Positions 1-7,741 of a stretch of DNA of 11,834 nt are shown piece after piece. Under the pieces are notes generated by a model. It worked only from the letters and a program-made list of their open reading frames with translations. It was not told where the DNA came from and searched no databases. The DNA comes from Bacteroidales bacterium (GTDB lineage Bacteria > Bacteroidota > Bacteroidia > Bacteroidales > VadinHA17): positions 1 to 11,834 of the forward strand of contig JALOMK010000145.1 in the NCBI GenBank assembly GCA_025455505.1. The letters are read 5' to 3'. Numbering within the stretch: position 1 is the stretch's first letter; the number at the start of each line of letters is the position of its first letter. The position numbers and the translations under genes are program-made.

Positions 1-1758
1 AAATCCAAGCATTTCCTTGAACTGTGGGCGGGCGGTCTGTTTCGGCTTGCCGTCCGGACCAATTACAGGGTTGTTGTCGTCATCCAGCACTTTCGTCTTG
101 GTGTCGTCGTCGTAGATCAGGTGCGTATTCAGCCTCACATCAGTGAACCAGTTCAGATTCCACACTGCTATCATCTCCCAGTCGACATCAATATTCAGGG
201 GATTGTTTATGTAATTTGAAAAGAGGTGCAGCCGGTTCGTGAACATCAGGTTTTTAAACGGCTTATACTGGTTTGAAAGAATCAGGTTGGCTCCAAGCTC
301 ATTCCTTGAACGCCTGTCAGCACCCACACCATACTTTGTCTGATCAATATTGACGGTGTCTGTAACGAACGTGCTCTTAAACGAAAAAGGAGAAAAGTTA
401 ATTGAGGTCTCCTTTGATGGCTTGTAATCGAGACCAACTCCGAGTGTAAGTATAGAAGGGTTCATGAATTTCGATACCATATCAGGCGGATCGGTGGAAT
501 AATTGTACCCCGGTGCCAGCTGGTTCTTGTAAAGCATGATGGCGCTGAAATCGAATTTCCCGAAAGCCTTGTGGTTCACTTTTGAACTCAGCTCGATGAG
601 GTCGACATTCTTCCTGACCGGATTTTCGCCAGATTTCAGGAAACCGATCTTAATTCTGCCGTAGTTTGCCGAGCTTATCTTAAGCGCCTTATTATTGTAT
701 TCAGCAAAACCGATAATATCCGTAAGAAGCGAAATGCTCTTCTCCCCACCCTTTACCCAGTTGTAAAGTGCAGTCTGGTTCAGCACGAAAGAAGCTTCCG
801 ACCTGAGTTTCCAGTACTGTGGCTTAACCATAATCCTGTCGATCTCAAGAAGCGTCGACTTGTCGATCGATTCAACATTAATTCTTGCATCAACGTTAGC
901 TGCCTGCCTGGAGGGCCTCCTGAAATTCACTCCATGTTCGAGATACAGGCCTATTGTATTCTTATCATGGTTGTCGATCCATATTGTAACTGAATCGTTC
1001 AGATCGTTCTGCAACCAGTATCGTATGGCTTTATCATAGCCTGCATTTATCCACACCGGCGTGATTGTCTTTCCCGAGCCTGTAAAATAAATCAGCGATG
1101 AATCCCTTGTTTCAAGATACCTGAGCAGAGTGCCCACGGCAACGCTTATCGAATCGGCCTGGTATGGATATTCATAATACCTGAAAGGGAAGCCGGGGCG
1201 CTGTGAGCTAACCCTGTCAAGAGTATCAATAACAACGAGCATGGAGGTATCTGCAAGTACCACCTTGTAGGCGCCACGTATCTGGCTTGTGCTGTCAGGA
1301 ATGGCTGCAACAGCCGATGAAACCGAATCGGTTACCGGGATATAGGCTGCTTGTTCCTTCCTTATCACCGGGACCTTGAACCTAAGCGGTTCCCATATAT
1401 AATGCTGATCCCAGGAGATACTCAGCGAATCGTATGGATAAGCCCTGAGATAAGCCGCAGCAGAATCGAATGGTTGATTGGTCGCCTCCCATACAAGCTG
1501 CCCGATGGCTTTCCTGAAAGGGTCATTTACATCTTTCCAATACCTGAAACGGTTCATTTTCTGGAGGTATTCAACTGCCTGTTCACGGCTCAGAGCTATG
1601 ACCGGATGTTCTTTCGAATCACTGAAAATATAGCCGGCCTTTTTGAGTGAGTCCATTACTGCGACCGCGGGCCGCAGAGTGTCACCATCTTCCTGCGAAA
1701 AAGCAATAAGAGCCTGTAAGACAAACAGAAAAGAAATAATGGAGCGAAGGTATCTCAT
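1..1758 (-). CDS. DUF3078 domain-containing outer-membrane protein (partial, 3' end cut by window)
   Basis: Reading the minus strand from the ATG at 1758 gives 586 codons without a stop up to base 1, so the gene leaves the window. The N-terminus (MRYLRSIISFLFVLQALIAFSQ) is a signal peptide with a likely cut near residue 21-22. Residues of roughly 25-300 are soluble, with paired YxxxYPYDS and FRYYEYPY-like stretches. From about residue 330 the pattern WKLRSEASFVLNQTALYNWVKGGE, followed by alternating hydrophobic strands, matches the Bacteroidota DUF3078 family as I recall it, which is thought to form an outer-membrane beta-barrel. The last visible residues, PQFKEMLGF, resemble the family C-terminus, so only a handful of residues are probably missing. 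Function is unknown in the family. It is transcribed divergently from tryptophanase and has no obvious functional link to it. There is no Shine-Dalgarno sequence ahead of the ATG. Confidence 0.85.
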   Translation of the reverse strand, partial: MRYLRSIISFLFVLQALIAFSQEDGDTLRPAVAVMDSLKKAGYIFSDSKEHPVIALSREQAVEYLQKMNRFRYWKDVNDPFRKAIGQLVWEATNQPFDSAAAYLRAYPYDSLSISWDQHYIWEPLRFKVPVIRKEQAAYIPVTDSVSSAVAAIPDSTSQIRGAYKVVLADTSMLVVIDTLDRVSSQRPGFPFRYYEYPYQADSISVAVGTLLRYLETRDSSLIYFTGSGKTITPVWINAGYDKAIRYWLQNDLNDSVTIWIDNHDKNTIGLYLEHGVNFRRPSRQAANVDARINVESIDKSTLLEIDRIMVKPQYWKLRSEASFVLNQTALYNWVKGGEKSISLLTDIIGFAEYNNKALKISSANYGRIKIGFLKSGENPVRKNVDLIELSSKVNHKAFGKFDFSAIMLYKNQLAPGYNYSTDPPDMVSKFMNPSILTLGVGLDYKPSKETSINFSPFSFKSTFVTDTVNIDQTKYGVGADRRSRNELGANLILSNQYKPFKNLMFTNRLHLFSNYINNPLNIDVDWEMIAVWNLNWFTDVRLNTHLIYDDDTKTKVLDDDNNPVIGPDGKPKQTARPQFKEMLGF

Positions 1759-1994
1759 TTTAAACAGTACCGGATTTTCATTTCTTATTGTGGTTGAATA
1801 TATCATAAATAACTTTTACTTTTACACTGAATCAGTCAGTTGTAAATGGCGTATATTTTTATAACGGCAAAAGCACCGCTTGACATATACCGGAATATCA
1901 AAAACCGGGACTTCTTTTCAACATTTATGTCAAAGCTTTGATTTTCATGGGCTTAAGGCCTTATTTACCTTATTTTATTAACAATTTTCAACTC
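1759..1994. other. AT-rich divergent intergenic region
   Basis: This 236-bp spacer must carry the promoters for the DUF3078 gene (leftward) and tryptophanase (rightward). I see no exact match to the Bacteroidota promoter pattern (TTTG, about 20 bases, TAnnTTTG). A TTTG at 1937-1940 followed by AT-rich sequence is the best candidate on the plus strand, but its -7 element is poor. No leader peptide rich in tryptophan, like TnaC, is evident ahead of tryptophanase. The open frame that extends tryptophanase upstream to a TTG at 1938 is better read as 5' untranslated sequence. Confidence 0.4.
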
Positions 1995-3371
1995 ATGGAA
2001 TTACCATATTCTGAGCCTTTCAAGATAAAAATGGTGGAAACTGTCAGCCGCAGCACGGCTGAACAAAGGGAAAAATGGATACGGGATGCCTCATATAATC
2101 TGTTTAACCTGCGTTCAGGGCAGGTTTACATCGACCTTCTGACCGACTCGGGTACCGGCGCAATGAGCGACAGGCAATGGTCGGCGATGATGCAGGGCGA
2201 TGAGAGCTATGCAGGTGCGGCATCGTATTACAGGCTGAAGGAAGCCATAAAAGACATCACTGGCTTCGACTTTTTCCTGCCAACACACCAGGGCAGGGCT
2301 GCCGAAAATGTGCTTTTTTCGGTGCTTGTAAAGGAGGGCGACCTTGTGCCCGGCAACTCCCACTTTGACACAACAAAGGGACATATTGAATTCCGGAAAG
2401 CCACTGCGGTCGACTGTACAATTGGAATTGCCTCAGATCCGTCGGCTTACCACCCATTCAAGGGAAACGTAGACACGGAAAAGCTCGAAAGAGTTATAGT
2501 TAACGCCCAGCCGAAGAAGGTAGCCTGCATAGTGGTTACAATCACCAACAACACATCAGGTGGTCAACCGGTGAGCATGTCAAACCTGAGGGAGGTGAGC
2601 CGCATAGCAAAATCTTACAATATTAAGCTCATACTTGACTCCGCCAGGTTTGCCGAGAATGCATATTTTATAAAGACGAGGGAGGACGGGTATGCTTCGA
2701 AATCAATCAGGGAGATCGTAAGCGAGATGTTCTCCTATGCCGATGGCATGACAATGAGCTCAAAGAAGGACGCTATTGTGAACATGGGTGGTTTCATAGG
2801 GTTCAGGGATGAAGAGCTATTCAGGGAAGCCTCAGTGTATAACATTATCTACGAAGGCTTCATCACCTATGGAGGAATGTCGGGCAGGGACATGGAAGCG
2901 CTCGCACAGGGACTTTATGAGGGAACCGGATATGAATACCTCGAATCGAGAATACGCCAGGTGGGACTGCTGGGCAGCAGGCTGAAGGAATACGGCGTTC
3001 CGGTAATTGAGCCTTTCGGAGGACATGCAATCTTCATCGATGCGAAAAGCTTCCTTCCGCATATTCCGAGGAATGAATTTCCGGGGCAGACACTTGCCGT
3101 GGAACTTTATGCCGAGGGAGGTGTGCGGGGTGTGGAGATTGGAGCCCTGATGGCCGACCGCGATCCTGTCACCCGCGAGAACCGGTACCCTGCTCTTGAG
3201 CTTGTCAGGCTTGCAGTACCAAGGAGGGTTTACACTGACAATCACATTGAATATGTAGCAGCTGCGGTGGCTAACGTGTATGAAAGACGCAATTCAATAA
3301 GGCACGGTCTGAGGATAATCTCAGAAGCGCCAATACTCAGACACTTTACAATCGCCCTCGAAAGGATCTGA
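1995..3371 (+). CDS. tnaA: Tryptophanase (L-tryptophan indole-lyase)
   Basis: PLP enzyme of the beta-eliminating lyase family. It splits L-tryptophan to indole, pyruvate and ammonia in the cytoplasm (EC 4.1.99.1). From ATG 1995 it is 458 residues, close to tyrosine phenol-lyase (about 456) and tryptophanase (about 470). Visible motifs are IDLLTDSGTGAMSD (46-59), PTHQGRAAE (96-104), DSARFAENAYFI (215-226) with the PLP-ring Asp215 and Arg218, and SSKKDA (255-260), where Lys258 is the expected Schiff-base lysine. Two positions favour tryptophanase over tyrosine phenol-lyase: Asp125 in FDTTKGH, where the latter has Thr, and Ile in GVRGVEIGAL, where the latter has the phenol-binding Arg. I chose ATG 1995 over the upstream TTG at 1938 because MELPYSEPFKIK matches the family N-terminus. 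It stands alone: no tryptophan permease or TnaC-like leader is adjacent. The C-terminus LRHFTIALERI is canonical, so the gene is complete. Confidence 0.93.
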   Translation: MELPYSEPFKIKMVETVSRSTAEQREKWIRDASYNLFNLRSGQVYIDLLTDSGTGAMSDRQWSAMMQGDESYAGAASYYRLKEAIKDITGFDFFLPTHQGRAAENVLFSVLVKEGDLVPGNSHFDTTKGHIEFRKATAVDCTIGIASDPSAYHPFKGNVDTEKLERVIVNAQPKKVACIVVTITNNTSGGQPVSMSNLREVSRIAKSYNIKLILDSARFAENAYFIKTREDGYASKSIREIVSEMFSYADGMTMSSKKDAIVNMGGFIGFRDEELFREASVYNIIYEGFITYGGMSGRDMEALAQGLYEGTGYEYLESRIRQVGLLGSRLKEYGVPVIEPFGGHAIFIDAKSFLPHIPRNEFPGQTLAVELYAEGGVRGVEIGALMADRDPVTRENRYPALELVRLAVPRRVYTDNHIEYVAAAVANVYERRNSIRHGLRIISEAPILRHFTIALERI

Positions 3372-3426
3372 CTGCGAATTTGTTTTTTCAGGCTTATTGC
3401 TTTCCTTTGTTCATCATTCCCTTTAA

Positions 3427-4773
3427 ATGAAAGATCTTACTGAAGGCAACGAAGGAAAGCTCATCCTTGGATTCGCGGCGCCGATGCTCATCGGAAACGT
3501 ATTCCAGCAGCTCTTCAGCGTCGTCGACAGCATAGTGGTGGGAAAGTTCATAGGCAAGGAAGCTCTTGCGGCTGTGGGCGCCTCCTTTCCCGTCATATTC
3601 ATAATGGTTTCGATGATAATAGGCCTTGTGATGGGAACAACTGTTGTAATATCACAGTACTTCGGGGCAAAGGACTTTGTGAGGGTAAAGAGGGCAATCG
3701 ACACTATGTATATCTATTCAGCCATAATCGGTGTTGCAACAACAGTCATTGGAATTGTGATAAGCGAACCTCTTCTAAGGCTGCTCAGGCTTCCTGAGGA
3801 GATAATGCCCCAGGCAGTTCTCTATCTTAAGATATATCTCTCGGGGATGCTCATCTTCTTCGGGTTCAACGGCACCAGTGCAGTGTTGCGCGGACTGGGC
3901 GACTCGAAGACCCCACTCTACTTTCTAATAATTGCAACTGTGGCGAACATTATACTTGTCATACTTTTCGTTGGCGTCTTCAGGTGGGGTGTTGCCGGTG
4001 CAGCGTTTGCCACCCTCACAGCCAATGCTATTGCCTTCGCGCTCGCCATTTACTGGCTCAACCGCACTCATAAGCTCATCAGGATAGCAATGAAAGGTCT
4101 TCATTTCGACAGGGAAGTATTCAGCCAGAGTCTAAGGATAGGATTGCCAACAGGCGTGCAGCAGACACTCGTGGCTATAGGGGCCCTGGCCCTGCTGGGA
4201 ATTGTTAACAGGTTCGGGACTGATGTGATTGCCGGATATTCTGTTGCCAGCCGTCTCGACTCAATGGCGCTCATCCCGGCAATGTCGTTCTCGCAGGCGC
4301 TCTCAACTTTCGTCGGACAGAACATTGGTGCCAATAAGATTGAAAGGGTAAGGTCAGGACTGATTGCAACTGTGAAGATGTCGGGAATTGTAACAATTGT
4401 TACATCTGTTGCAATTGTACTCTTCGGACACCTTATGATGATGCTTTTCACGTACGACAGTTAAGTGATAAGGATAGTTGATAAGTATCTTAAAATAATG
4501 AGCTCATATTATGTAATGTTCACTCTTATGTTCATCTATACGGGACTGATGCGCGGGGCAGGTGACACACTGGTACCTATGTTCTTCTCGCTGCTCTCGC
4601 TGTGGATAATACGGATCCCCTTTGCCTGGATTTTCTCGCAGAAGATGGGTCCGGCAGGAATATGGTGGTCGATTCCAGCCGGCTGGTTCGTCGGATTAAT
4701 GCTCTCGTGGGGCTATTACAGGACAGGCCGCTGGAAAACCAAAGCAGTTGTTAAATATGAACTTAATAAATAA
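3427..4773 (+). pseudogene. MATE family efflux transporter, interrupted by one in-frame TAA
   Basis: A multidrug and toxin extrusion transporter (polytopic inner-membrane antiporter exporting cationic drugs with Na+ or H+). Start ATG 3427 gives MKDLTEGNEGKLILGFAAPMLIG, the usual N-terminus, followed by FQQLFSVVDSIVVGKFIG (family TM1 signature). Hydrophobic segments recur along the whole frame, consistent with about 12 helices. At 4462-4464 the frame hits TAA directly after MLFTYDS, and then continues in the same frame as VIRIVDKYLKIMSSYY, MRGAGDTL and so on to the TAA at 4771. Family members usually read FTxDxEVIRIGxxYL here, so a single GAA-to-TAA change at codon 346 explains the break; there is no frameshift. 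Total length with the stop read through is 448 codons, normal for the family. The rest of the frame looks undecayed, so this is a recent nonsense change, a sequencing error, or readthrough. The downstream 102-residue piece starts with GTG at 4465 but is unlikely to be useful alone. Confidence 0.85.
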
Positions 4774-4778
4774 GCACC

Positions 4779-4841
4779 ATGCCTCACGCCTTGCGTCGTA
4801 TGTCGTGCGTCGGTTTTACCCACCACTGGACCCTCCGGTGG
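4779..4841. repeat. Repeat module 1: 7-bp GTCGTAT-type units plus hairpin
   Basis: Begins six bases after the MATE stop codon. ATGCCTCACGCCTTG (4779-4793) resembles the units of the octamer array near 10570. Then come GTCGTAT (4795-4801), GTCGTGC (4802-4808) and GTCGGTT (4809-4815), followed by TTACCCACC. It ends in an inverted repeat, CCACTGGA (4823-4830) and TCCGGTGG (4834-4841), with a CCC loop and one G-T pair. A second copy of the same arrangement follows at 4891-4948. There is no T-tract, so it is not a standard terminator. Open frames crossing it are low-complexity and unlikely to be translated. Confidence 0.7.
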
Positions 4842-4855
4842 AGTGGAACACATTG

Positions 4856-4948
4856 CCGCATACCGCATACCACATACCTTTACACCGTTTGTCGTATGTC
4901 GTTCGTCGTGCGCCGTTTTTACCCACCCCTGGCCCCTCCCGGCAGGGG
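4856..4948. repeat. Repeat module 2: CCGCATA and GTCGTAT 7-bp units plus hairpin
   Basis: Three 7-bp units CCGCATA, CCGCATA, CCACATA (4856-4876) are followed by a second 7-bp series, GTCGTAT (4891-4897), GTCGTTC (4898-4904) and GTCGTGC (4905-4911). Then come TTTTTACCCACC and an inverted repeat, CCCCTG (4926-4931) and CAGGGG (4943-4948), around an 11-base G/C-rich loop. The order heptamers, T-run with ACCCACC, hairpin repeats that of module 1, so the two are diverged copies of one element. It sits between the MATE gene and yicC and leaves about 56 bases for a yicC promoter. Confidence 0.7.
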
Positions 4949-5004
4949 ATAAATATGAGCCCTGTGCAAAAGAAATGTTGAAATAGGAATATAAGGACGA
5001 AAAC

Positions 5005-5880
5005 ATGATAAAATCAATGACAGGTTTTGGCAAGGCGATAGCCGAAACACCACAGAAGAAGATCACAATCGAGATCAAATCGCTAAACTCAAAGCAGCTT
5101 GACCTTAACACAAAGCTGCCCTGGCTTTACAAGGAAAAGGAACCCGAAATAAGAAACATTATTAGCCAGAAGCTCGACAGGGGGAAGATAGATCTTTCGA
5201 TTTATTTTGACATGCTCGACGAGGAATCAGTGACAGTAATCAACAAGGCTGCAGTCAGGAACTATTACAACCAGTTCAGGGAGATTGCCTCGGACCTGAA
5301 AATAGACCTCGACGACCAGATCTTCTCTGCAATAATGAAACTTCCCGACACACTGAAGACAGAAAAGCCTGAACTGGACGAAAGTGAATGGGCGCTTGTG
5401 AAGGAGCAGATTCTTGAATCGGTTTCGATGCTCGACCTATACAGGACAGAGGAGGGAAATTCTATAATGGCTGACATGAAAAAGTGCATAGGCAGGATAC
5501 TGGCCCTGCTAGAGAATGCAGCCACTTTCGAGGAAGCAAGGATTGTAAGGGTCAGGGAAAAGCTTGAGCAGCTGCTCGCTGACAATGTGGGTTCGGAGAA
5601 TGTCGACAGGAACCGCTTTGAGCAGGAGCTTATCTTCTACCTCGAGAAGTTCGACATAAACGAGGAGAAGGTGAGGCTGCGCACCCATTGCGACTATTTC
5701 ATCGAAACAATGAACGGACCGGCACCAAACGGCAAACTCCTTAATTTCATAGCACAGGAGATTGGAAGAGAGATAAATACAATAGGCTCCAAGGCTAACG
5801 ACGCCTCTATACAGAAACAGGTTGTTATGATGAAAGACGAACTCGAAAAGATCAAGGAACAGACACTGAACGTATTATAA
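5005..5880 (+). CDS. yicC: YicC/YloC family endoribonuclease
   Basis: A 291-residue protein of the YicC/YloC family, the usual length. The N-terminus [11 protein letters not shown] is the family hallmark (YicC_N), followed by [18 protein letters not shown]. The C-terminal DUF1732 region shows [24 protein letters not shown] and [20 protein letters not shown], both highly conserved. Family members are reported to be endoribonucleases or RNA-turnover factors (YloC in Bacillus subtilis; YicC affecting small-RNA stability in E. coli), acting in the cytoplasm. The ATG at 5005 is preceded by AAGGACGAAAAC, a weak AGGA-like site. The gene leads the conserved yicC-gmk-nadD cluster. The TAA stop (5878-5880) is in the same reading frame as the downstream gmk, with only 62 repeat-derived codons between them. 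Confidence 0.93.
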   Translation: MIKSMTGFGKAIAETPQKKITIEIKSLNSKQLDLNTKLPWLYKEKEPEIRNIISQKLDRGKIDLSIYFDMLDEESVTVINKAAVRNYYNQFREIASDLKIDLDDQIFSAIMKLPDTLKTEKPELDESEWALVKEQILESVSMLDLYRTEEGNSIMADMKKCIGRILALLENAATFEEARIVRVREKLEQLLADNVGSENVDRNRFEQELIFYLEKFDINEEKVRLRTHCDYFIETMNGPAPNGKLLNFIAQEIGREINTIGSKANDASIQKQVVMMKDELEKIKEQTLNVL

Positions 5881-5883
5881 GAA

Positions 5884-6065
5884 GTTGGGAGTGGGGAGTT
5901 GGGAGTTGGGAGTTGGGAGTTGGGAGTTGGGAGTTGGGAGTTGGGAGTGGGGAGTTGGGAGTGGGGAGTTGGGAGTTGGGAGTTGGGAGTTGGGAGTTGG
6001 GAGTTGGGAGTTGGGAGTTGGGAGTTGGGAGTGGGGAGTGGGGAGTTGGGAGTTGGGAGTTGGGA
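5884..6065 (+). repeat. 26-unit heptamer tandem array (GTTGGGA / GTGGGGA)
   Basis: Begins three bases after the yicC stop and contains 26 perfectly phased 7-bp units: 21 GTTGGGA and 5 GTGGGGA (at 5891, 5947, 5961, 6031 and 6038). A degenerate 27th unit, GTCGGGT (6066-6072), overlaps the gmk P-loop codons. Because 7 is not a multiple of 3, every plus-strand frame encodes the same cycle (GVGSWEL) and no frame has a stop. Each unit carries a run of three or four G with short spacers, so the plus strand and the mRNA could form G-quadruplexes. It occupies the place where the gmk ribosome-binding region, ATG and first beta strand should be. Confidence 0.97.
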
Positions 6066-6606
6066 GTCGGGTGCGGGTAAGACATCAATAGTAAATCACC
6101 TGCTCGAAAGCGGATTAAGACTCGGGTTTTCGGTATCGGCAACCACTCGCAAGCCCCGCGGTTCAGAAAAGAACGGAGTGGAATATTTCTTTCTCGATGC
6201 CGTCGATTTCAGGAAGAGAGTGTCTGAAGGACAATTCGTAGAGTGGGAAGAGGTATATAACGGGACCATGTACGGAACTCTGAGGAGCGAGGTTGATAGG
6301 ATTTGGGGCAGCGGAGGGCATCTCCTTTTTGATGTTGATGTGAAGGGGGGGATCAGCCTGAAAAAGGTCTTTGCCGACAGTGCCCTTTCGCTATTTATCA
6401 TGCCACCATCGGTGGCGGAGCTTGAAGCCAGGCTGAAGAACCGGGGAACGGATACTCCAGAGGTAATTGCAGTAAGGGTCGGAAAGGCGGAAGAAGAGAT
6501 AAAGCTTGCCGGCATGTTTGACACTATTGTCATTAATGACGATCTTTGCACAGCGCAGGCGGAGGCTTTGAAAAAAGTAAGGGACTTCCTTTCAGGGGCT
6601 GAATAA
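5899..6606 (+). CDS. gmk: Guanylate kinase with N-terminus replaced by tandem-repeat sequence
   Basis: Guanylate kinase phosphorylates GMP to GDP with ATP and is normally essential. Homology starts abruptly at [13 protein letters not shown] (from 6067), the Walker A loop. It continues with [22 protein letters not shown] (GMP-binding), [24 protein letters not shown], a lid-region [16 protein letters not shown], and a normal C-terminus. What is missing is the usual start, about ten residues of the type MxKLIIFSAP that form the first beta strand and the first Walker A residue (Ala or Gly; here Trp). Those positions read GVGSWE from the 7-bp array. No ATG exists upstream in frame. Possible starts are TTG or GTG codons in the array: 5899 is the most upstream, while GTG 6031 or TTG 6046 would give a near-normal length (186 residues from 6046). 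The gene ends two bases before nadD. It is either a real altered enzyme, a damaged gene, or a misassembly at the repeat. Confidence 0.85.
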   Translation: MGVGSWELGVGSWELGVGSWEWGVGSWELGVGSWELGVGSWELGVGSGELGVGSWESGAGKTSIVNHLLESGLRLGFSVSATTRKPRGSEKNGVEYFFLDAVDFRKRVSEGQFVEWEEVYNGTMYGTLRSEVDRIWGSGGHLLFDVDVKGGISLKKVFADSALSLFIMPPSVAELEARLKNRGTDTPEVIAVRVGKAEEEIKLAGMFDTIVINDDLCTAQAEALKKVRDFLSGAE

Positions 6607-6608
6607 TT

Positions 6609-7205
6609 ATGACAAAGGTCGGTTTATATTTCGGGTCGTTCAACCCGATTCATATTGGGCACATGGCAATTGCTGGCTACATGACGGAGTTCACGCCTCT
6701 CGATCAGGTGTGGTTTGTAGTAAGTCCTCATAATCCCCTTAAGAAGAAGGAGACGCTCCTCGACGATAACCAGAGGCTGCACATGACCTGGCTCGCCATT
6801 GGAGAAAATAATAAGTTCAGGGCTTCCGACATAGAGTTCAGGCTGCCTCAGCCCTCATATACCGTCGACACTCTTGCCAGCCTGACTGAAAAGCACCCGG
6901 GGCACAGGTTCAGCCTTATCATGGGTGAGGATAATCTCTATACCCTTCACAAGTGGAAGAACGGTGAATATCTTGTAAAGAATTACACTATATATGTATA
7001 CCCCAGGCCGGGATGTGTAAAACCGGTATCCCTCGCTCTTGAAAGCATTCTGAAATCAGCAGATATTCATACTGTCAAAGCCCCGCTTATGGACATTTCC
7101 GGAACCTTTATCAGGAAAAGCATCAGGAAAGGGAAGAACATGTCTTACTTTCTCCCTCCGGCAGTATGGAAATACATCGAGGAGATGCATTTCTATTCAA
7201 AATAG
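6609..7205 (+). CDS. nadD: Nicotinate-nucleotide adenylyltransferase
   Basis: A 198-residue NadD, which joins nicotinate mononucleotide and ATP to give nicotinate adenine dinucleotide in NAD synthesis. The nucleotidyltransferase motif GSFNPIHIGH lies at residues 9-18, giving the HxGH catalytic pair. MGEDNL (105-110) and the Trp at 116 match the family iGxDnl...W pattern, and SGTFIR (164-169) is the second signature (usually SSTxIR). The length is normal and the C-terminus intact. ATG 6609 is two bases after the gmk stop, so it is probably translated by coupling to gmk and transcribed with yicC-gmk. If gmk translation is disturbed by the repeat array, NadD output could drop too. Confidence 0.94.
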   Translation: MTKVGLYFGSFNPIHIGHMAIAGYMTEFTPLDQVWFVVSPHNPLKKKETLLDDNQRLHMTWLAIGENNKFRASDIEFRLPQPSYTVDTLASLTEKHPGHRFSLIMGEDNLYTLHKWKNGEYLVKNYTIYVYPRPGCVKPVSLALESILKSADIHTVKAPLMDISGTFIRKSIRKGKNMSYFLPPAVWKYIEEMHFYSK

Positions 7206-7347
7206 CCCATCTTAGCCGAAGAAAATTACTAAAATCAAAGTTACTAAGATTGCAGCTTTTTTCATATGATTATTCAATTATGAGATTTCACACACATTAG
7301 CGGCCCCAGGAAGCAGTCTTCCAGTTCTCTTAAGCCAGTAATGGGCT

Positions 7348-7713
7348 TTATTCCCTGGAAACCTTACGCTTCCTTCCGATACTGGCTCCTAAATGTCCCG
7401 ATATCACGGATAGAACTATACCTGAACCGATTATAATTCCGAAGGAAGTAGTCCAGAATGTGTTATCACAGGCAGCCGGAAGAATTGAAAGGATATTGCA
7501 GAGAAATGGCACTGCAATTACATTCTCAGGGTGAATTATACAGATCAGGAATGAAGCCAGGACAAGGGACAGGCTCCAGAATATGTAGGTCCAGGGAATC
7601 TCGATATAATTATTAAGTATGCCTGTCAACACTGCAACAAGAAGAGCTGACAATAATGCCAAAGCCCAGGCAGGAACCCAGGCAATCCTGGTAAAAATTT
7701 CTTTCGCTCCCAT
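7348..7713 (-). CDS. Small membrane protein of unknown function
   Basis: A 121-residue protein I do not recognise. It has about four hydrophobic stretches (roughly residues 12-34, 41-60, 62-82 and 88-112), a short polar N-terminus (MGAKEIFTR) and a basic C-terminal tail, GRKRKVSRE, which suggests a cytoplasmic C-terminus. No catalytic motif is visible. It starts at ATG 7713 on the minus strand, 28 bases after the stop of the membrane protein encoded at 7742-8197, so the two are probably one transcript. No homologue is named here, because composition alone does not support one. Confidence 0.65.
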   Translation of the reverse strand: MGAKEIFTRIAWVPAWALALLSALLVAVLTGILNNYIEIPWTYIFWSLSLVLASFLICIIHPENVIAVPFLCNILSILPAACDNTFWTTSFGIIIGSGIVLSVISGHLGASIGRKRKVSRE

Positions 7714-7741
7714 TTTTGAAAATTAATCCCGTTTGCAAAAA

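Noticed and set aside
1351..1864. Open frames of 99 and 73 codons on the plus strand
   Set aside because: They lie almost wholly opposite the DUF3078 gene, which has a signal peptide and family match. They have no family features.
1880..1905. Sigma-70 style promoter with TTGACA
   Set aside because: No TATAAT-like box at the proper distance, and Bacteroidota primary promoters use a different consensus.
1995..3371. Tyrosine phenol-lyase
   Set aside because: The phenol-binding Arg and the Thr expected in that enzyme are Ile and Asp here, as in tryptophanase.
4716..5111. Open frames over the spacer between the MATE gene and yicC (both strands)
   Set aside because: They translate heptamer repeats and hairpins, overlap the start of yicC or the end of the MATE gene, and show low-complexity composition.
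5884..6065. CRISPR array
   Set aside because: The units are contiguous 7-mers with no spacers and no cas genes nearby; this is a simple tandem repeat.
5852..6142. Minus-strand and second plus-strand open frames across the heptamer array
   Set aside because: Any frame through a 7-bp unit lacking stops stays open, so openness carries no coding information. No start or domain supports them.
7206..7347. Intrinsic terminator after nadD
   Set aside because: A T-run at 7257-7262 has no stable stem before it, and the AAGCC/GGCTT stem near 7336 lacks a T-run in either direction.
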